DNA from: Cladochytrium replicatum
Taxonomy: Eukaryota > Chytridiomycota > Chytridiomycetes > Cladochytriales > Cladochytriaceae
DNA length: 64,000 bases
Direction: 5' to 3'
Assembly: GCA_025526935.1 (NCBI GenBank)
Contig: JAHLKD010000103.1
Span: 124,001 to 188,000 of the forward strand
This document shows positions 36,853 to 48,170 of the stretch, piece by piece; positions within the stretch are counted from its first letter, which is position 1, and every line of letters begins with the position of its first letter. The notes beneath the pieces were generated by a model. It was not told where the DNA came from, made no database searches, and saw only the letters and a list, made by a program, of their open reading frames with translations. The position numbers and the translations under genes are program-made.

Positions 36853-39409
36853 ATGGTTCCCGCGAATCTGCCGTTCAGAGCCCTCAGAGCTGCGGCTGGA
36901 GCTGCTGAGAGGCATGCGTCGCTCAGATACCTTCGTCGGTCTGTTTACGATCATACTCGGACCCTTCCTTCACGTCGCCCCTTTTCGAACCGTCCGACTG
37001 TCGGCTTCCAATCACAAACGATGACGTCGACGACATCGTCCTTGACCACCATCGGTGAGCCTGCTCTGTCTGGAGCTCGGATCAATAACTTGTTATTTTA
37101 AAACTTAATTGTCATTAGGCCCCCTTGCGGAGTATCGACGACGGGTTGCGCTGGAGCTGTTGAAACCCGATGAAAGTCAACATCGGGCCATTGTTAAGGT
37201 AAGGTTGCACCACTATTACAAAAAGTTCGGCCAATTCAGTCTATGAATCGTGACTTAACGTGATCCTTCCGGTCATAACCAGCTCCAGCAGCTCTGCGAG
37301 GACCTTCTCGACTATCGACCTCCTTCTGTGGTGAATCCAAGCCATGAGATCCCATCGCTCCCTCTAGAACGCACTGGCGCTACCGGGGGTGGATTTTCAG
37401 CCGCAGCGTCCATGATTACATCGCTGATTCCTGTGATTACGGACGATGAACCCGTTTTTATCGGTCCTCGTGGGTTATGGATCTGGGGAGGCGTTGGGTA
37501 CGTGACGGGGTAGACAACCTCATCAGTCTTCGCTTACTGACTTAACTAAGGCAGAACTGGGAAGACTCTGATGCTTGATCTCTTTTTCGACAGTATTCCA
37601 GTTGCTCAGAAGCGGCGGGTGCATTTCCATGCATTCATGCTCTCTGTGTATGCCCGAATCAATGCATTCAAGTAACCTACCCCATGGAATTCACGCTTAC
37701 ACCACATTTTTCATTCTTCCACTTTCCAGTACACTCAGAGAAGAAGGTGATCCCAAAATCAATAGCCACCATGTGCTCAAATTGGTGGCTCAGGACATCG
37801 TCCGAGAGTCATGGCTTCTCTGCTTTGACGAGTTCCAGGTATTTCGCAGAAATTAGAACAATTTTCCACGTCATCTGATTTGCATTAATACATCAGGTTA
37901 CTGATATTGCCACTGCGACTATTCTGAAGCAGCTATTTGAACACATGTTCAGCCTTGGAGCCGTTCTTGTGGTCACCAGTAACCGAGTTCCCGAGGATTT
38001 ATACAAGGGAGGACTGGGCGGATATCAGCGCCATCTATACGGTCCATTCATCGACATCTTAAATGACCGGTGCGAGTTATACCGGGTGACGGGATCAACT
38101 GACTACAGAAGCGTGATGGCAGACGAAAGTCCTGTCAACACACAGGAAACATACTATCTGTACGTCCTGTAAAGTCTCAACGTCATTTGGTGTCACTCAC
38201 GAATTCTTTGACGAACCTTGAAGTCTGGATGATGACGATCAGGTAGCAGCATTCATAAAGCGAGTCGGCCAACTGTTTTATGGGAAAGATGGTCAGAATT
38301 CCGAAACGCTTAACTTTCATCATATGTGCTTAAACTGTGGCAAAAGTGAGGCGGAAGATATTGACCGTCTACGGCCGCGAGATAGTAGTTCCAAAACAAG
38401 CGGACGGGATCGCCCTTTTCACTTTTGAGGAGTTGTGTGGCTCGAAATCAACAATGGTAACGCCAAAAATGATCAAAAATTAATCAACTCTCACTCTCAA
38501 CGTTCTCGAGCCCCTGGGTGCGGCAGACTATCTCTCCATTGCCCAGCAATATACAACAATTGTGGTGCAAAGCATTCCTCGTATGGGCTTACCGCAGAAA
38601 AACGAAGCCAGAAGGTTTGTCCCAGAACATAAGCAAGCATGTCCATGGGAGCTTAGTTCAACCCTCTAGATTCATCAACTTCGTAGATGCATGCTATGAG
38701 AATAAAGTGAGGCTTCATTTGCGCAATCTGCACTTCTCCTTGCTGATTTGTTTCATCTAAGGTTAAAGTCATTTGTTCGGCTGATGCACCAGCCGACGAC
38801 CTCTTTGTTGTCACAGACGATCCGGCCAGCTTCGAGGACTCAGAAACCTTCATGCACCGAGAGATGCTGGGAGACCTGATGGGAATGACGGGGCGGGGCC
38901 GCAGAGCATCTCGCTCTGATATCAACCGCCTGGCCATATTCACTGCCGAGGACGAGCGATTTGCATTCCGCAGGGCAGTTAGCAGACTCCACGAAATGCG
39001 ATCGAGCGTTTACCTCGCAAGCAATCACGCTCCAAAACCAGTCGACATCGAGTTTGACGTCGCGGATACGGTTCGAGAACTCGGACAAGTGGACAATGGT
39101 GGTCGAAGTGTGAGCCGCACCAATCCCGCGACGGAGGAAAGGCTGGGTTCTGAAGCGTATGGCGATGATTTTGGAGACGAGGCCTCTTATAGGGGATACT
39201 TGGAGATGTACAAACGATTCAATGACGGGGCAAAGCAACCACCAAAGTATGGAGACACCGTCCAAAGAGCTTCGAAAGATCCAGAATCGTATCCTATTAG
39301 ACGAGATGTGTGGGAGCGAAGTCAAACAGAAAAGCCGAGACCGCTTACTAATCAGGGACACTTTTGGGGACTGGGACTTTGGGGAAGAAAGAAGGATAAG
39401 GAGAATTAA
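36853..39409 (+). CDS. AFG1: AFG1/LACE1-type mitochondrial AAA ATPase
   Basis: ATPase thought to help degrade or assemble mitochondrial inner-membrane proteins, notably cytochrome oxidase subunits. Residues 1-50 are an arginine- and alanine-rich presequence without acids (MVPANLPFRALRAAAGAAER). First exons 36853-37054, 37119-37198, 37283-37497 and 37555 onward are in phase. Family blocks: GPLAEYRRRVALELLKPDESQ; Walker A GGVGTGKTLMLDLFFDS, split by an intron inside GG; VHFHAFMLSVYARI; Walker B LLCFDEFQVTDIATA; sensor VVTSNRVPEDLYKGGL; and the C-terminal FINFVDACYENKVKLVCSA, TAEDERFAFRRAVSRL. The acceptor giving the canonical GTGKT was preferred over one 4 nt upstream. The C-terminal about 90 residues (acidic then basic, ending LWGRKKDKEN) extend beyond the usual family end. 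Confidence 0.9.
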
Positions 39410-39683
39410 GTCTCATGCATTCCTTTCAAAGCAAGGACGCTACTGGCATGAAAAATGTTGCAGTAAAAAAGAGAAAATAACAGAAAAGAATGATTGCGAA
39501 CAGAAACATAACCTGATACCCATGTACATTTTCCAACAATTTTTCTAATTTTGCCGTGGTGGTGTCGCTGTGACGCACCCGTCCCGTGCCCCGTTCGACC
39601 GTCAACTGTCCCACCAGATCTCTGTGCAACAAAAACAAGGCGGCGGTCATCGGTGCCACCATTCTCTGTGATCAACTACAAGC

Positions 39684-40772
39684 ATGCAAAACACAAACGC
39701 AAGAACTGGTCGCCGCGAACGTGTGATCACAACTCCAGCTACCCGTCCGGTCCGAGTTGAAGAAGACACAGCAACTGTCCGCCAGCGCATCTCTTCCTCT
39801 CGACGCACTGGCCACCTGAACCTTCGTTCTCAGAACTTGGCCGCTCTCCCACATGCATTAATCGACGCTCCCTCCGCCTCCGCCAAACCTCTCTCCGACA
39901 AAATTACCGTGCTCCTCCTCGGTGACAATCACTTTGAGCGTCTTCCCAGTGACTTTGTTGAGCTCTTTCCGAACCTCCAGTACCTCGATCTTTCGGGGAA
40001 CAAGTTTGCATCAAGGGGAGGCTCGCTGCCGGGAGGAATCGCCGATCTGGAGAGCCTCTGCTGGGTCGACTTGGAGGGAAATCCCGGAATCGGGGACAAG
40101 GTTCCAGGATTCCTGGAGGACTTTTCGAAGCGTGCCGTGGTGGTAGTCGGCTCCGACGAGGGGTCAATGGAAGAAGACCACCACGATGGGTTCCAGCTGA
40201 ACAGCGCCGACGAGAGCGGGGATGACGACGAGGAAGATACCGGAGAAATTCCGAACGTGTACGTTGTTAAAGATGAAGATCGGTACAACACCGACGAGGA
40301 GGATGAGTGGAATGAGGACGACGAAGATGAAGATCGGGATTCGTCGGGACGCGGACAACCTGGGAGCAGAGGGAGCCGGGGCAGCGATGGCACTGCGTCT
40401 CCAAATGAGACAAGTCCTGCTCGAAGCCGTAACGTTTCTGGGACCCCGATTTTGAAGCCATCGGATCCGCAAGTCAAGAAGTTGAATTGGCACCTCAGCG
40501 CCCTCTCGGACCGCACACCATCGGATGTCATCGCGTTGATGCACCGCAGGATGACGCAAGGCGATCCCAACATGAACTTCTTCATCTCGCATCGTTATCG
40601 CGTGGAAGCTTATCGCGGTTACCATCGCGGGACGCGATATCTTGCGAAGGACGTTCTCGCACAGGGCGGGAGTGTGAATGTGGATGCAATGCGTAAGGAT
40701 AAGACCCGAAACCGAGCAAACCAGAAGAAAGCGGAGAGGCAGTCCAAAGCAAACCAGATTGCCGTGGAATGA
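39684..40772 (+). CDS. LRR protein with acidic middle and basic tail, unknown function
   Basis: Single exon of 362 residues. Residues about 45-130 hold a few leucine-rich repeats (HLNLRSQNLAALP, ITVLLLGDNHFERLPSDFVELFPNLQYLDLSGNKF). Residues about 160-225 are an Asp/Glu tract (DDDEEDTGEIPNVYVV, then EDEWNEDDEDED). A Ser/Pro linker follows, then a conserved-looking block LNWHLSALSDRTPSDVIALM with EAYRGYHRGTRYLAKDVLAQ, and a Lys/Arg/Gln-rich helical end. The plan (LRR, acidic tract, basic tail) resembles nuclear ANP32-like proteins only in outline. I do not assign a family. Both flanks are short, so the gene is compact. Confidence 0.75.
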   Translation: MQNTNARTGRRERVITTPATRPVRVEEDTATVRQRISSSRRTGHLNLRSQNLAALPHALIDAPSASAKPLSDKITVLLLGDNHFERLPSDFVELFPNLQYLDLSGNKFASRGGSLPGGIADLESLCWVDLEGNPGIGDKVPGFLEDFSKRAVVVVGSDEGSMEEDHHDGFQLNSADESGDDDEEDTGEIPNVYVVKDEDRYNTDEEDEWNEDDEDEDRDSSGRGQPGSRGSRGSDGTASPNETSPARSRNVSGTPILKPSDPQVKKLNWHLSALSDRTPSDVIALMHRRMTQGDPNMNFFISHRYRVEAYRGYHRGTRYLAKDVLAQGGSVNVDAMRKDKTRNRANQKKAERQSKANQIAVE

Positions 40773-40937
40773 ATGGTTTCGAGGACATAGTACACTTTTC
40801 TGTGAGTTCACTTGTTTCTTTCCCTTTTCTCGTTCTTTGTATCGACATAAATATTGAAAATACGCAATAAATCTTTGTTTTGAAAATTACTTCATATATT
40901 AGTTCCTGGTGTTACTATTAATGACAAAACAACTATT

Positions 40938-41959
40938 CTACTTGGGCTGTGAAGCCATTGTTTGCTCAAGGAACGACGAGAGCTCATCATGCTCATCATT
41001 TCCATTCACAAGATTGACGTTGAATGTGTCAGAGAAAGCTTCAATGACATGTGGTAGCGAATCATGGGTGGTGATAGGGGGTGCTCGGGGATCTGGAAGA
41101 ATGTAAGAGACTCGAAATTGAGAGTAAATACATGCTGTCGCACCTGATCTCTGCCGCTCGACCGTAAGGCTTGTCACAGACTTGTCGGTAATTCCACAAG
41201 GGATGATGTGGTTGTACCATGAAAGATCAGGGTTGCAGTTCAATGCAAAACCATGCGATGTGATGTAGCGTGAGACATGTACTCCTATAATGGAGAAGCG
41301 CGAGATGAGTTTGCAGTGTATAGTCAACTTTTCATTTTACCTATTGCTGCCACTTTTCTGTCCTCAACCCAAACCCCTGTCTCATTACAAGCTCCGGTAT
41401 GCGACTTGATATCAAAGTTTTGAATGGCTGCAATGAGAAGATGTTGCAACTTTCGCACGTAGTCCCGCACACTGATCTGTAATTTCAACAAAAGTACCAA
41501 TGAACAATCAGAATGAAAAATGATATTATAGCATACTCCTTGCTCCTTGAGATTGATTATGGGGTAGCCGACGAGCTGACCTGGGCCATGGAACGTAACC
41601 TGGCCCCCACGCTGAATCTCATAGTACTCCGCCCCAAGTGCCTTTGCACGCTCCGCTAGTCCGTCCGGATCTCCACGAACTCGACGGCCGGCAGTGTAGG
41701 TAGGAATGTGCTCCAGAAAGAGGACACATTCCCTTCGCGGCATCCGCTCGACGAGCATCCTCTGTGCATACAGCACGGGGGCATACGGGGAAGGCGAAGG
41801 TTTTAGGAAGACGAAGGGGATTGATCGGCCTGTTCTGCAATGATTTGCGATCAGGTTCCGGCATGCGCACAGCACTTTCTCACATCACCCATTAGTCAAC
41901 TTCGAGTTTCGGAGTTTCGTGCGGGTCACAAGCCACAACACGGTACTGAGCGATGGCAT
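40938..41959 (-). CDS. LIP2: Lipoyl(octanoyl) transferase, mitochondrial
   Basis: Transfers octanoyl from acyl carrier protein to the lipoyl domains of mitochondrial proteins such as glycine cleavage H protein. Family blocks: [35 protein letters not shown], the acyl-enzyme/lysine region [13 protein letters not shown], and [23 protein letters not shown]. The body ORF has no ATG before its first conserved block. Splicing an exon 41889-41959 through GTGATG to the acceptor at 41835 restores phase. It supplies an ATG with a good presequence ([20 protein letters not shown]). That start overlaps the VMA21 start on the other strand by 7 bp. Four or five exons. The C-terminal about 40 residues are variable ([15 protein letters not shown]). 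Confidence 0.87.
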
Positions 41960-42465
41960 CCAAACAACCAGCAGCAGCAGCAGTCGCCGCCGCCACCGCA
42001 AAAGCACAGAAGCTGAAATCACCTCTGAATGCAAAGCGTCCGCAAGTCCAGGGCGAGCCAATTCCCGGTTTTGTCATCTTCAAAATCCTCACCTTCAGCG
42101 TACTTTTGGTGGTGGTCCCGATTGGATCCTATTTCTACACCGTTGACAGATGGTTTGGGGGTACGTAAATGCGGAATATTACTGGCAAACTTAGTTCTAA
42201 TTGTCCGTGCTTTGCAGGAAACCAGACATACAGCGCGTTACTTGCTGCTGTGCTCGCAAACGTGGTGGTAGCTGGATATGTAGTAGCGGCATTCTTGGAG
42301 ACTGACGAGAAGGAAGCAACTAGTAGTAAAATACCCCAAAAGAAAGAGGATCGCGCCGAACAGAAGAGTGAGGAAGTTGTAACTGGGAAAGCTGATGGTG
42401 TTTCCACAGTCCGGCAGCGGGCTGTCGCAAAGACTCCGATTCGTGAGCAGCACACCGATCTGTAG
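41953..42465 (+). CDS. VMA21: V-ATPase assembly factor VMA21
   Basis: Small ER membrane protein that assembles the V0 sector of the vacuolar proton pump. Exons 41953-42160 and 42218-42465 give 151 residues, longer than yeast Vma21 (77). The family core is FVIFKILTFSVLLVVVPIGS, then YFYTVDRWFGGNQTYSALLA, then AVLANVVVAGYVVAAFLETD: two membrane spans joined by the DRWFGGN loop. N-terminal about 45 residues are Ala/Gln/Lys-rich. The C-terminal about 55 residues are charged and do not end in the yeast-style KKXX retrieval signal (end is REQHTDL), so ER retention must differ or be lost. Confidence 0.88.
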
Positions 42466-42596
42466 TCAGCCAGCTGCCAGAACCACTCTGTACCATAATA
42501 TCGATATTCTTCGCTATTTTTTAGCGATTAAACCCTGCCAACCCTGCCTGTCCCAGCCACCCAAGTCCCCCAACTACCGACCATCCTGACCCACGT

Positions 42597-45500
42597 ATGT
42601 CCTCGGCCCAGCAACACCATTCGACCGGGGGCGCCGGCCGCAGGAAGACCGTCGTCGAGCGTTTGGCAAATGCCTTCACTAAGGCTACTGCGAGGGTTTC
42701 TCGTCAGGTCCGAGCTGGTCTGAACTCGCCTGGACCCATCGCCGTAACGATCCCCCCGAATCTGGCCACCGTTTCGAAAAACGCCCGCAAGACGGCCCAC
42801 AAGGCCTCCACATCCCATCCTCCCTCTGCAAAAGGAACCCCGAACGGCACACCCCTCATATCCATTGCACCTGCACTCGCCAATTCAACCGTCGCCCAAC
42901 TCGACCCGGCTTCCAATGTTGCCAACTGGAGCAGCGAGCCACTTCCAGTCTTCCGTGCGGCAGCCGCTTGCCAAGGTGCAGGCTTTTTTATGCCAACAAA
43001 AGAGGATCGGATCGTTTTCATAGACGATCTCTATGAGCATGTTCACGTCGGGTTTCCCCGCTACGATGTTTCGAGATTTGGGGACACAATGCCGCTTCCG
43101 CCCCCTGACGATTTTATTGTTCCGCCGGAGTATCCGCAGTCTTCTGATGAAGTACCTCTGTCGCCGGATTTCCAAATTGTGAAGAACTTCAAACTGTTTT
43201 GTGGTGCGTAGCAATAACCCCCAGAATTTCATGGATGACTCCAGTTACACTACTGATGGTTGCTTGAGACTCCCGAGAAATATTCAAGGTTTTAACTACC
43301 CCCACCTTCTTGAATTTATTTAGTATTTGACGGCCATTGCGGTCAATACGCTTCGACCTACCTTCAATATCGCTTCCCATTCGAGTTGTGTGGGTCTCCC
43401 GCCTTCCATGCCGGTGATTATGAACGCGCACTGCAGGACACGTACAACACTGTTCATCGTGAGCTTTTGCGCTCTCAGAAGTACGGGCCGGAGGCTCCGA
43501 ATAACGATTTTTCCGCAGGAGCTACAGCTTCAGCAATCCTGGTTACACCAACGCGCACCTACTTTGCAGCATTGGGCGATTCTCCTATTTTGGTTTGGCG
43601 AAGGAATGGGGATGATGGTCCCGATCTTTTGTTTAAGGAGCATGATGCAGAGAACCCAAACATTCACGGCCAGCTTATTGACAGCAATATTTTCCTGGTG
43701 CTCGTTCGGGAGCTAGGAATGCAGAATGTGTACTATCTCGTCACAAGCCGTGCGATCAAGGAGCGTGTACTAGCCCAGGCGGCAGCAGCATCTGGCTCGT
43801 CCACGGCTATCGTGAATCAATTGCAACAACATCAGCCGGCCCTTCGAGAAGAATCTCAACGGCAGGAGTCGCCGGTAAACAGCAGCGGACCTGCGAGTGG
43901 TACGGAGACCCCCCAAGAAGAAGAAGTATCGATCGAAGAAGAACAGCATCCAGAGAACATCTCTGCAAATGACTCGGCAATCGCTCCAGCACTGGATGAC
44001 GACGCAGAAATGGCAAAAGGTCCAGGAGATTTCGTCGCAAAAGAAGATGAACTGGCCGCAACACCTCAGACTTCACCAAAGCGTAAGGATAGCCCTTATT
44101 TCAGTTTTTCCACCGCTAACAACACTGCTCTTTCAGTGGAAGCCAAAGAACTTGACTCTCCAAACTCCGTTGAAGAACAGGCCGCGCCAGCTTCTCCCCA
44201 ACAAGTGATTGAAGAAGATATCCCCTTCTCTGATCTACGAATTGGGTTTTCGGCGTTAAATGTCTTTGGTACCTTGGGTGACTCAATGTATGACATCGAG
44301 GTTAGTTACGGGTAAATATGTTTCGTACACGGAATTTACTTTTCACAATAATCAGGTTTTCAATACTCTTATCGATGAGCTCATCGCGTTCCGTGAGGAG
44401 CGTGTGAATAGGTACAACCGTACTTTGTTCAGACTGCAGGAAGAAGAAAGGGTCGGAATCCCACCTCGCGATGCTGTGCAGTTGTATGCTTCCACTTCTC
44501 CAACAACAAACCAGACCGTACTGCCTATGGTCATGGGACAAGATCTGGAGGACATGGTTACTGCATATTATGCTACCGGGCCAGTTTTGGGTGGTGGTGC
44601 CGCGCCAGGCGAAGGGCTTTTCGGGAGTCAAAGCGCCGAAGCGACTGGTGCACTGGGGCCTCTTGGCGGAAAACCAGCACCAGCTCCCGCTTCGACTCCA
44701 TCAACGCCGACCAACTCTGCAACAACCGCAGTTCCACGAGGTCGCAAGGATAGGGAAGTTCGAAAGAAGCGTAGTCGAAAGAGCAAGAGCGTTGGAAAGG
44801 GCGGGGCGGCTGCGGCAGACTCCAGTGACGAAGAGATCGATGGAGAAGTTCACGAGGAGGAAAGCACAACCGGATTAGCACAGCTTGCACCATTGGTGCC
44901 TCCCGAAGAGAAGGAGAAACCAGTTGATCCGAAGCTGACTGATGGGTCTTTGAACGCTGCGGTGGCAATGCTCAAGTATACGCCAATCCTCTTTCCATTT
45001 GAAGTTTTCACTAGCCTTAACGAGCTTCAGACGGTGGATCCCATTGAATTTTCCTACCCCGAGTTCCGGTGGTGGGCCATGGCTCGTCCCCGTTGGGAAT
45101 TCCTTCGCAAGCACCTCTCTCTTCTTAAAAAGGTATCTCTCAAATACAGTATTCATGGACGTTTGTTTACTCTTCGTCTCTTAGGAACAACAAATGTCAC
45201 GTGTTCTATTAGCGGCCATGCGCAACTTGAACGCAAACCACAGACTCACTCTTCCTGGTCTTATTCGAAAACCGGAGGTTACGTCGATTGCGAATCGCGA
45301 GCTCGTTCTTTTCGTAGTTGCAAGCGATGGTGTCATCCGCTTCTATGAAAAATTCCGAGATGAATTCCGGGGAATGATTATGAGGCACTTGGATGAGGTA
45401 GAAAGGAGTACCGAAGTGCTAAAAGAGTACATGAAATGGCTGCGCGACGACAGGTTCGTAATGACCTCGCATATTTTTGAGGCGGTGAATTAATGAGTCG

Positions 45501-45878
45501 GATGATAGGTCCGTGATCGTCGCACGCTTTGGCTTTGGAACTGGGCCACTCTACAGCACCGCCCCGCCTCCACCCCCACCAGCGGCTTACTCTTCTGCGC
45601 TGCACTTGTTCGGAAACGGCTCTGGATCTCTGTCTGCACAACCGAGCAGCGCGTCCATCGCCACCACGACTTCGAATACCAGCAGCGTAGGAAGCATTTC
45701 AGCAACGCCAGCGATTGCAGTGCCAACAGTGGACGGTGGTGTGCCGCACGGGGTTCCTGAACATTTGGCTGATGACGATGCAGCGTCTCAACAAACAGAT
45801 GACGCAAATCAAACACCCACGGGTAGTGAAAAAGGGGTTCGGATGTTTACAAAAATGATGAAAATGAAAGGCCGATAG
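42597..45878 (+). CDS. Divergent PP2C-like protein with a large insert in the catalytic fold
   Basis: Five exons in phase: 42597-43203, 43324-44300, 44356-45132, 45185-45453 and 45509-45878, giving 999 residues. PP2C motifs appear in order but far apart: VFDGHCG (about residue 203), AGATASAILV (about 265), ALGDSPILVWRR (about 286), RKPEV then VVASDGVI (about 834), DDRSVIVARFGFG (about 876). Between 290 and 790 lies a mostly disordered acidic and Lys/Arg-rich region with one folded-looking part (PILFPFEVFTSLNELQ). The metal-binding Asp of DGH and the SDG and DD aspartates are present, so activity is plausible, but the motif before DGH (usually ED) is unclear. A 54-nt stretch at about 44084-44137 is an in-frame intron candidate. 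The C-terminus is Ser/Thr/Pro-rich. Confidence 0.7.
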
Positions 45879-47065
45879 GACGTTCTGGGATTTGGCTTCA
45901 CTATTAAATTTTTTCTTCTCATTCCCCCCAAGACAGTACATTGAAAAAACTGGTGGTCATTATTATCGAGGTTGAGGATGACAATTTGCATCGATGCTTG
46001 GAAGGAGTTCCAGTTCAATTTACTACTTTGTTTTGTCCTGCTTTTCTTGCGTATTTGTGATTCTTTTGTGGGGTCGTTTCCTGTATTCGCAACCCAGCCG
46101 CGAAGGACTTCTGGCTGCAATATATACATCGAGTCCATCAAACAAATATGACCATATTTGTTATTGAAGCCGAACGACAATGGATCTTCTTAGGGTGCGT
46201 TAGCGAAGAAGGTATTAACATATACACGTTGTGCTGTATGGACGTATGATATTTACAAACACTATCGTAAAGCAGAAAGTACAGCTCTCAAAGTCTGTAG
46301 TACATAGAAATCGTTTGGAACAAAACCTTGATTGTGTCTTCTTGGAAAGAGTCTGTGGACAGAAAATACAATGGCTTGTTTCACACAGGTGTGAATCTTT
46401 GCGCTAAGGGTTTTGCTTCTGCACCTGATACCTGACCCGGATCCAACCTAAAAATCTCCCGAAACCCACATATCGGATCAGGTACATTTTGTCAATGGAC
46501 CCGAGCCCGACCCAGATGACCTGAAAACCTGCTGATCTTTATGGTGAAGCATGAGCAAGAAAGTGATGCACCATCGAGAATATATTTTGTCGTAGTCTGT
46601 AACAATCATGTCTATTTTATTGTTTACTGGAGTTGTTGCATTGAGCTGCACCATGAAGATGTGTGAAACTAATTTGTGCTGGCTTAGACTATCATAAATG
46701 GCACGCTTCCCCCAACCAGTAGCAAATGACTTCTGATCCCCTCTGCCCATTGAATTTTGCTTGCTTGGCCTTGTTATCCGCTCTCCCAATTGGTGCTGCA
46801 GCCAATTTCCGCTTTTTTTCCAGTGTATTTTCTAAATGCATTTTGTCCTTATCTTAAAGGTTGCCCTGTCTTAAGACAGATCAAAAACCACTCCAATATT
46901 TACTTGACAGTAAACGGGACAAAATGAACAAGCATCACACTAAAGTGCTTGACATAATGTTGGAATTTGATGTTTTTTTAGAATAGGTGCCTGGAAAATT
47001 GAACACTATTGCTGCTATTTTATCACACACTTCAAAAGATATTTCAATTGGTGTCCGGACTTTGC
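45879..47065. other. Intergenic entry into the transposon-rich region
   Basis: No gene. It contains the PP2C 3'UTR and an ACCCG/GGATC-rich repeat at 46415-46520 similar in style to one at 58196-58378. The rest is unclassified AT-rich sequence. Confidence 0.45.
46415..46520. repeat. ACCTGA/ACCCG-rich dispersed repeat, left copy
   Basis: A short degenerate array of ACCTGATACC, GACCCGGATCC, GACCCGAGCC and similar words. Its right-hand counterpart is at 58196-58378. Type of element unknown. Confidence 0.4.
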
Positions 47066-47427
47066 AACAAACAATTTCTACCACAACAGACCTCAAGAGC
47101 TGTACCTTCTGTCCGCCCATACACTTCAAGTTCGTAATGTTCCAGCCACACCACAACAAAAATAGGAACCGCCTTTGTTAAACCAAAGCGTAAGGCAGTG
47201 TCCGACATAAGCCAACAACTGGTGGACAGTCATCTGCTTCACACTTGGAAGCAAAGTCTGCCAGCCCCTTGAACTTCAGAGGCGTACAACAAGGGAAACA
47301 GCATGCAAGGCAGACACAGGCCTATATAAGAGCACAGTAGCAACAACAGCGCTTGAGAGCCCGGCACCACATCTTGTTCCAATGATTCCAGCGAGTTGAG
47401 CCTGGCTTCTCAGTGTGCACCAGAGCA
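47066..47427 (+). mobile_element. Truncated older copy of the hAT element 5' region
   Basis: Similar over about 360 bp to 53245-53607 of the fuller hAT element: shared blocks include CAACAAACAATTTCTACCAC, GCCTTTGTTAAACCAAAGCG and GGCTTCTCAG[TC]GTGCACCAGAGC. The start codon region reads ATAGGAA where the fuller copy has ATGGACG, and several indels break the frame, so it is dead. It stops abruptly at CAGAGC, where copia integrase-like sequence begins. Confidence 0.8.
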
Positions 47428-47437
47428 ACGATTGTTA

Positions 47438-48036
47438 TGTTAAGTATTTCGATTGATGGACTTGGCCAATCCAGTCATTGATAGTACAAAACACAAACGC
47501 CTGATATACAGAAATGTCACTCTTCACCGAGCAACATTTCTAACTATTGAAGTAAAGCATATAGATGATGGTCTATTACGAGTTTGGACACCTCCGGTTA
47601 TTTCTTCATGGGTTATATTTATTTCAGCCATAGGTATAGTAAACTGTCATTACTCTTCTATTATCCACTTGTAGAAGTCAAGCCCGGATCAGATCAGAGC
47701 AAAGGTTTACATATGATTAGCGCGTTCGTGGGAATCATGTGCCACAACAATCCTGTTGAGGAGAGCTAGATCTCACGCACAGCTTAGCATGATTATGCTT
47801 CGCTACGCCTGTGAGAAGAAGAGTCAAACCTTATCGCTGCGATCCAGATCTTCTGGAAGGAAAAGCCAAAACGACAGTACACTTGTTTAAGGAGCGTGTG
47901 GCGATACACACAAGGAGCATTCTCTTGCGCTAGCACTTGTGACTCGCAATCTTCTTTATTCATCTCTTACTAACATTAACCCGTGAATCGACACACACAC
48001 ACAACCTGAGGATCCAGACCACAGCTTTGTTCAACA
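47438..48036 (+). mobile_element. Solo LTR (family A), with TGTTA target duplication
   Basis: 599 bp, starts TGTTAAGTATTTCG and ends TTTGTTCAACA, so it has the TG...CA ends of an LTR with TGTT/AACA termini. The 5 bp on each side are identical: TGTTA at 47433-47437 and at 48037-48041. The same sequence occurs inverted at 63134-63733. No internal domain adjoins it, so it is a solo LTR left by recombination. The small ORF at 47453-47674 inside it is not a gene. Confidence 0.9.
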
Positions 48037-48041
48037 TGTTA

Positions 48042-48170
48042 TTGCATTCAGTTACACTTCTGGTCAAATCAAGGAATACCATGATGTCACTTTTCATGAG
48101 GGAGTACTCCAGTCTTCTTCCACTACCGACACTGAGGGAATAGCCTTAGCAGAGACGTCTGGGACAACTT
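48042..48170 (+). pseudogene. Copia integrase fragment hosting the solo LTR
   Basis: Removing the LTR and one target copy joins ...ACGATTGTTATTGC..., which translates to an integrase C-terminal stretch (AFSYTSGQIKEYHDVTFHEG). The main copia element has RISEYFHFTFHEGVF at the corresponding place. Only a short piece remains before the palindromic repeat. Confidence 0.65.

Noticed and set aside
45454-45508. Apparent stop and +1 frameshift at the end of the PP2C-like gene
   Set aside because: A 55-nt intron with GT..AG ends restores the conserved DDRSVIVARFG strand, so no frameshift is needed.
47453-47769. Small ORFs in the left LTR, repeated on the minus strand at 63401-63693
   Set aside because: They are the same LTR sequence in two copies; not protein genes.
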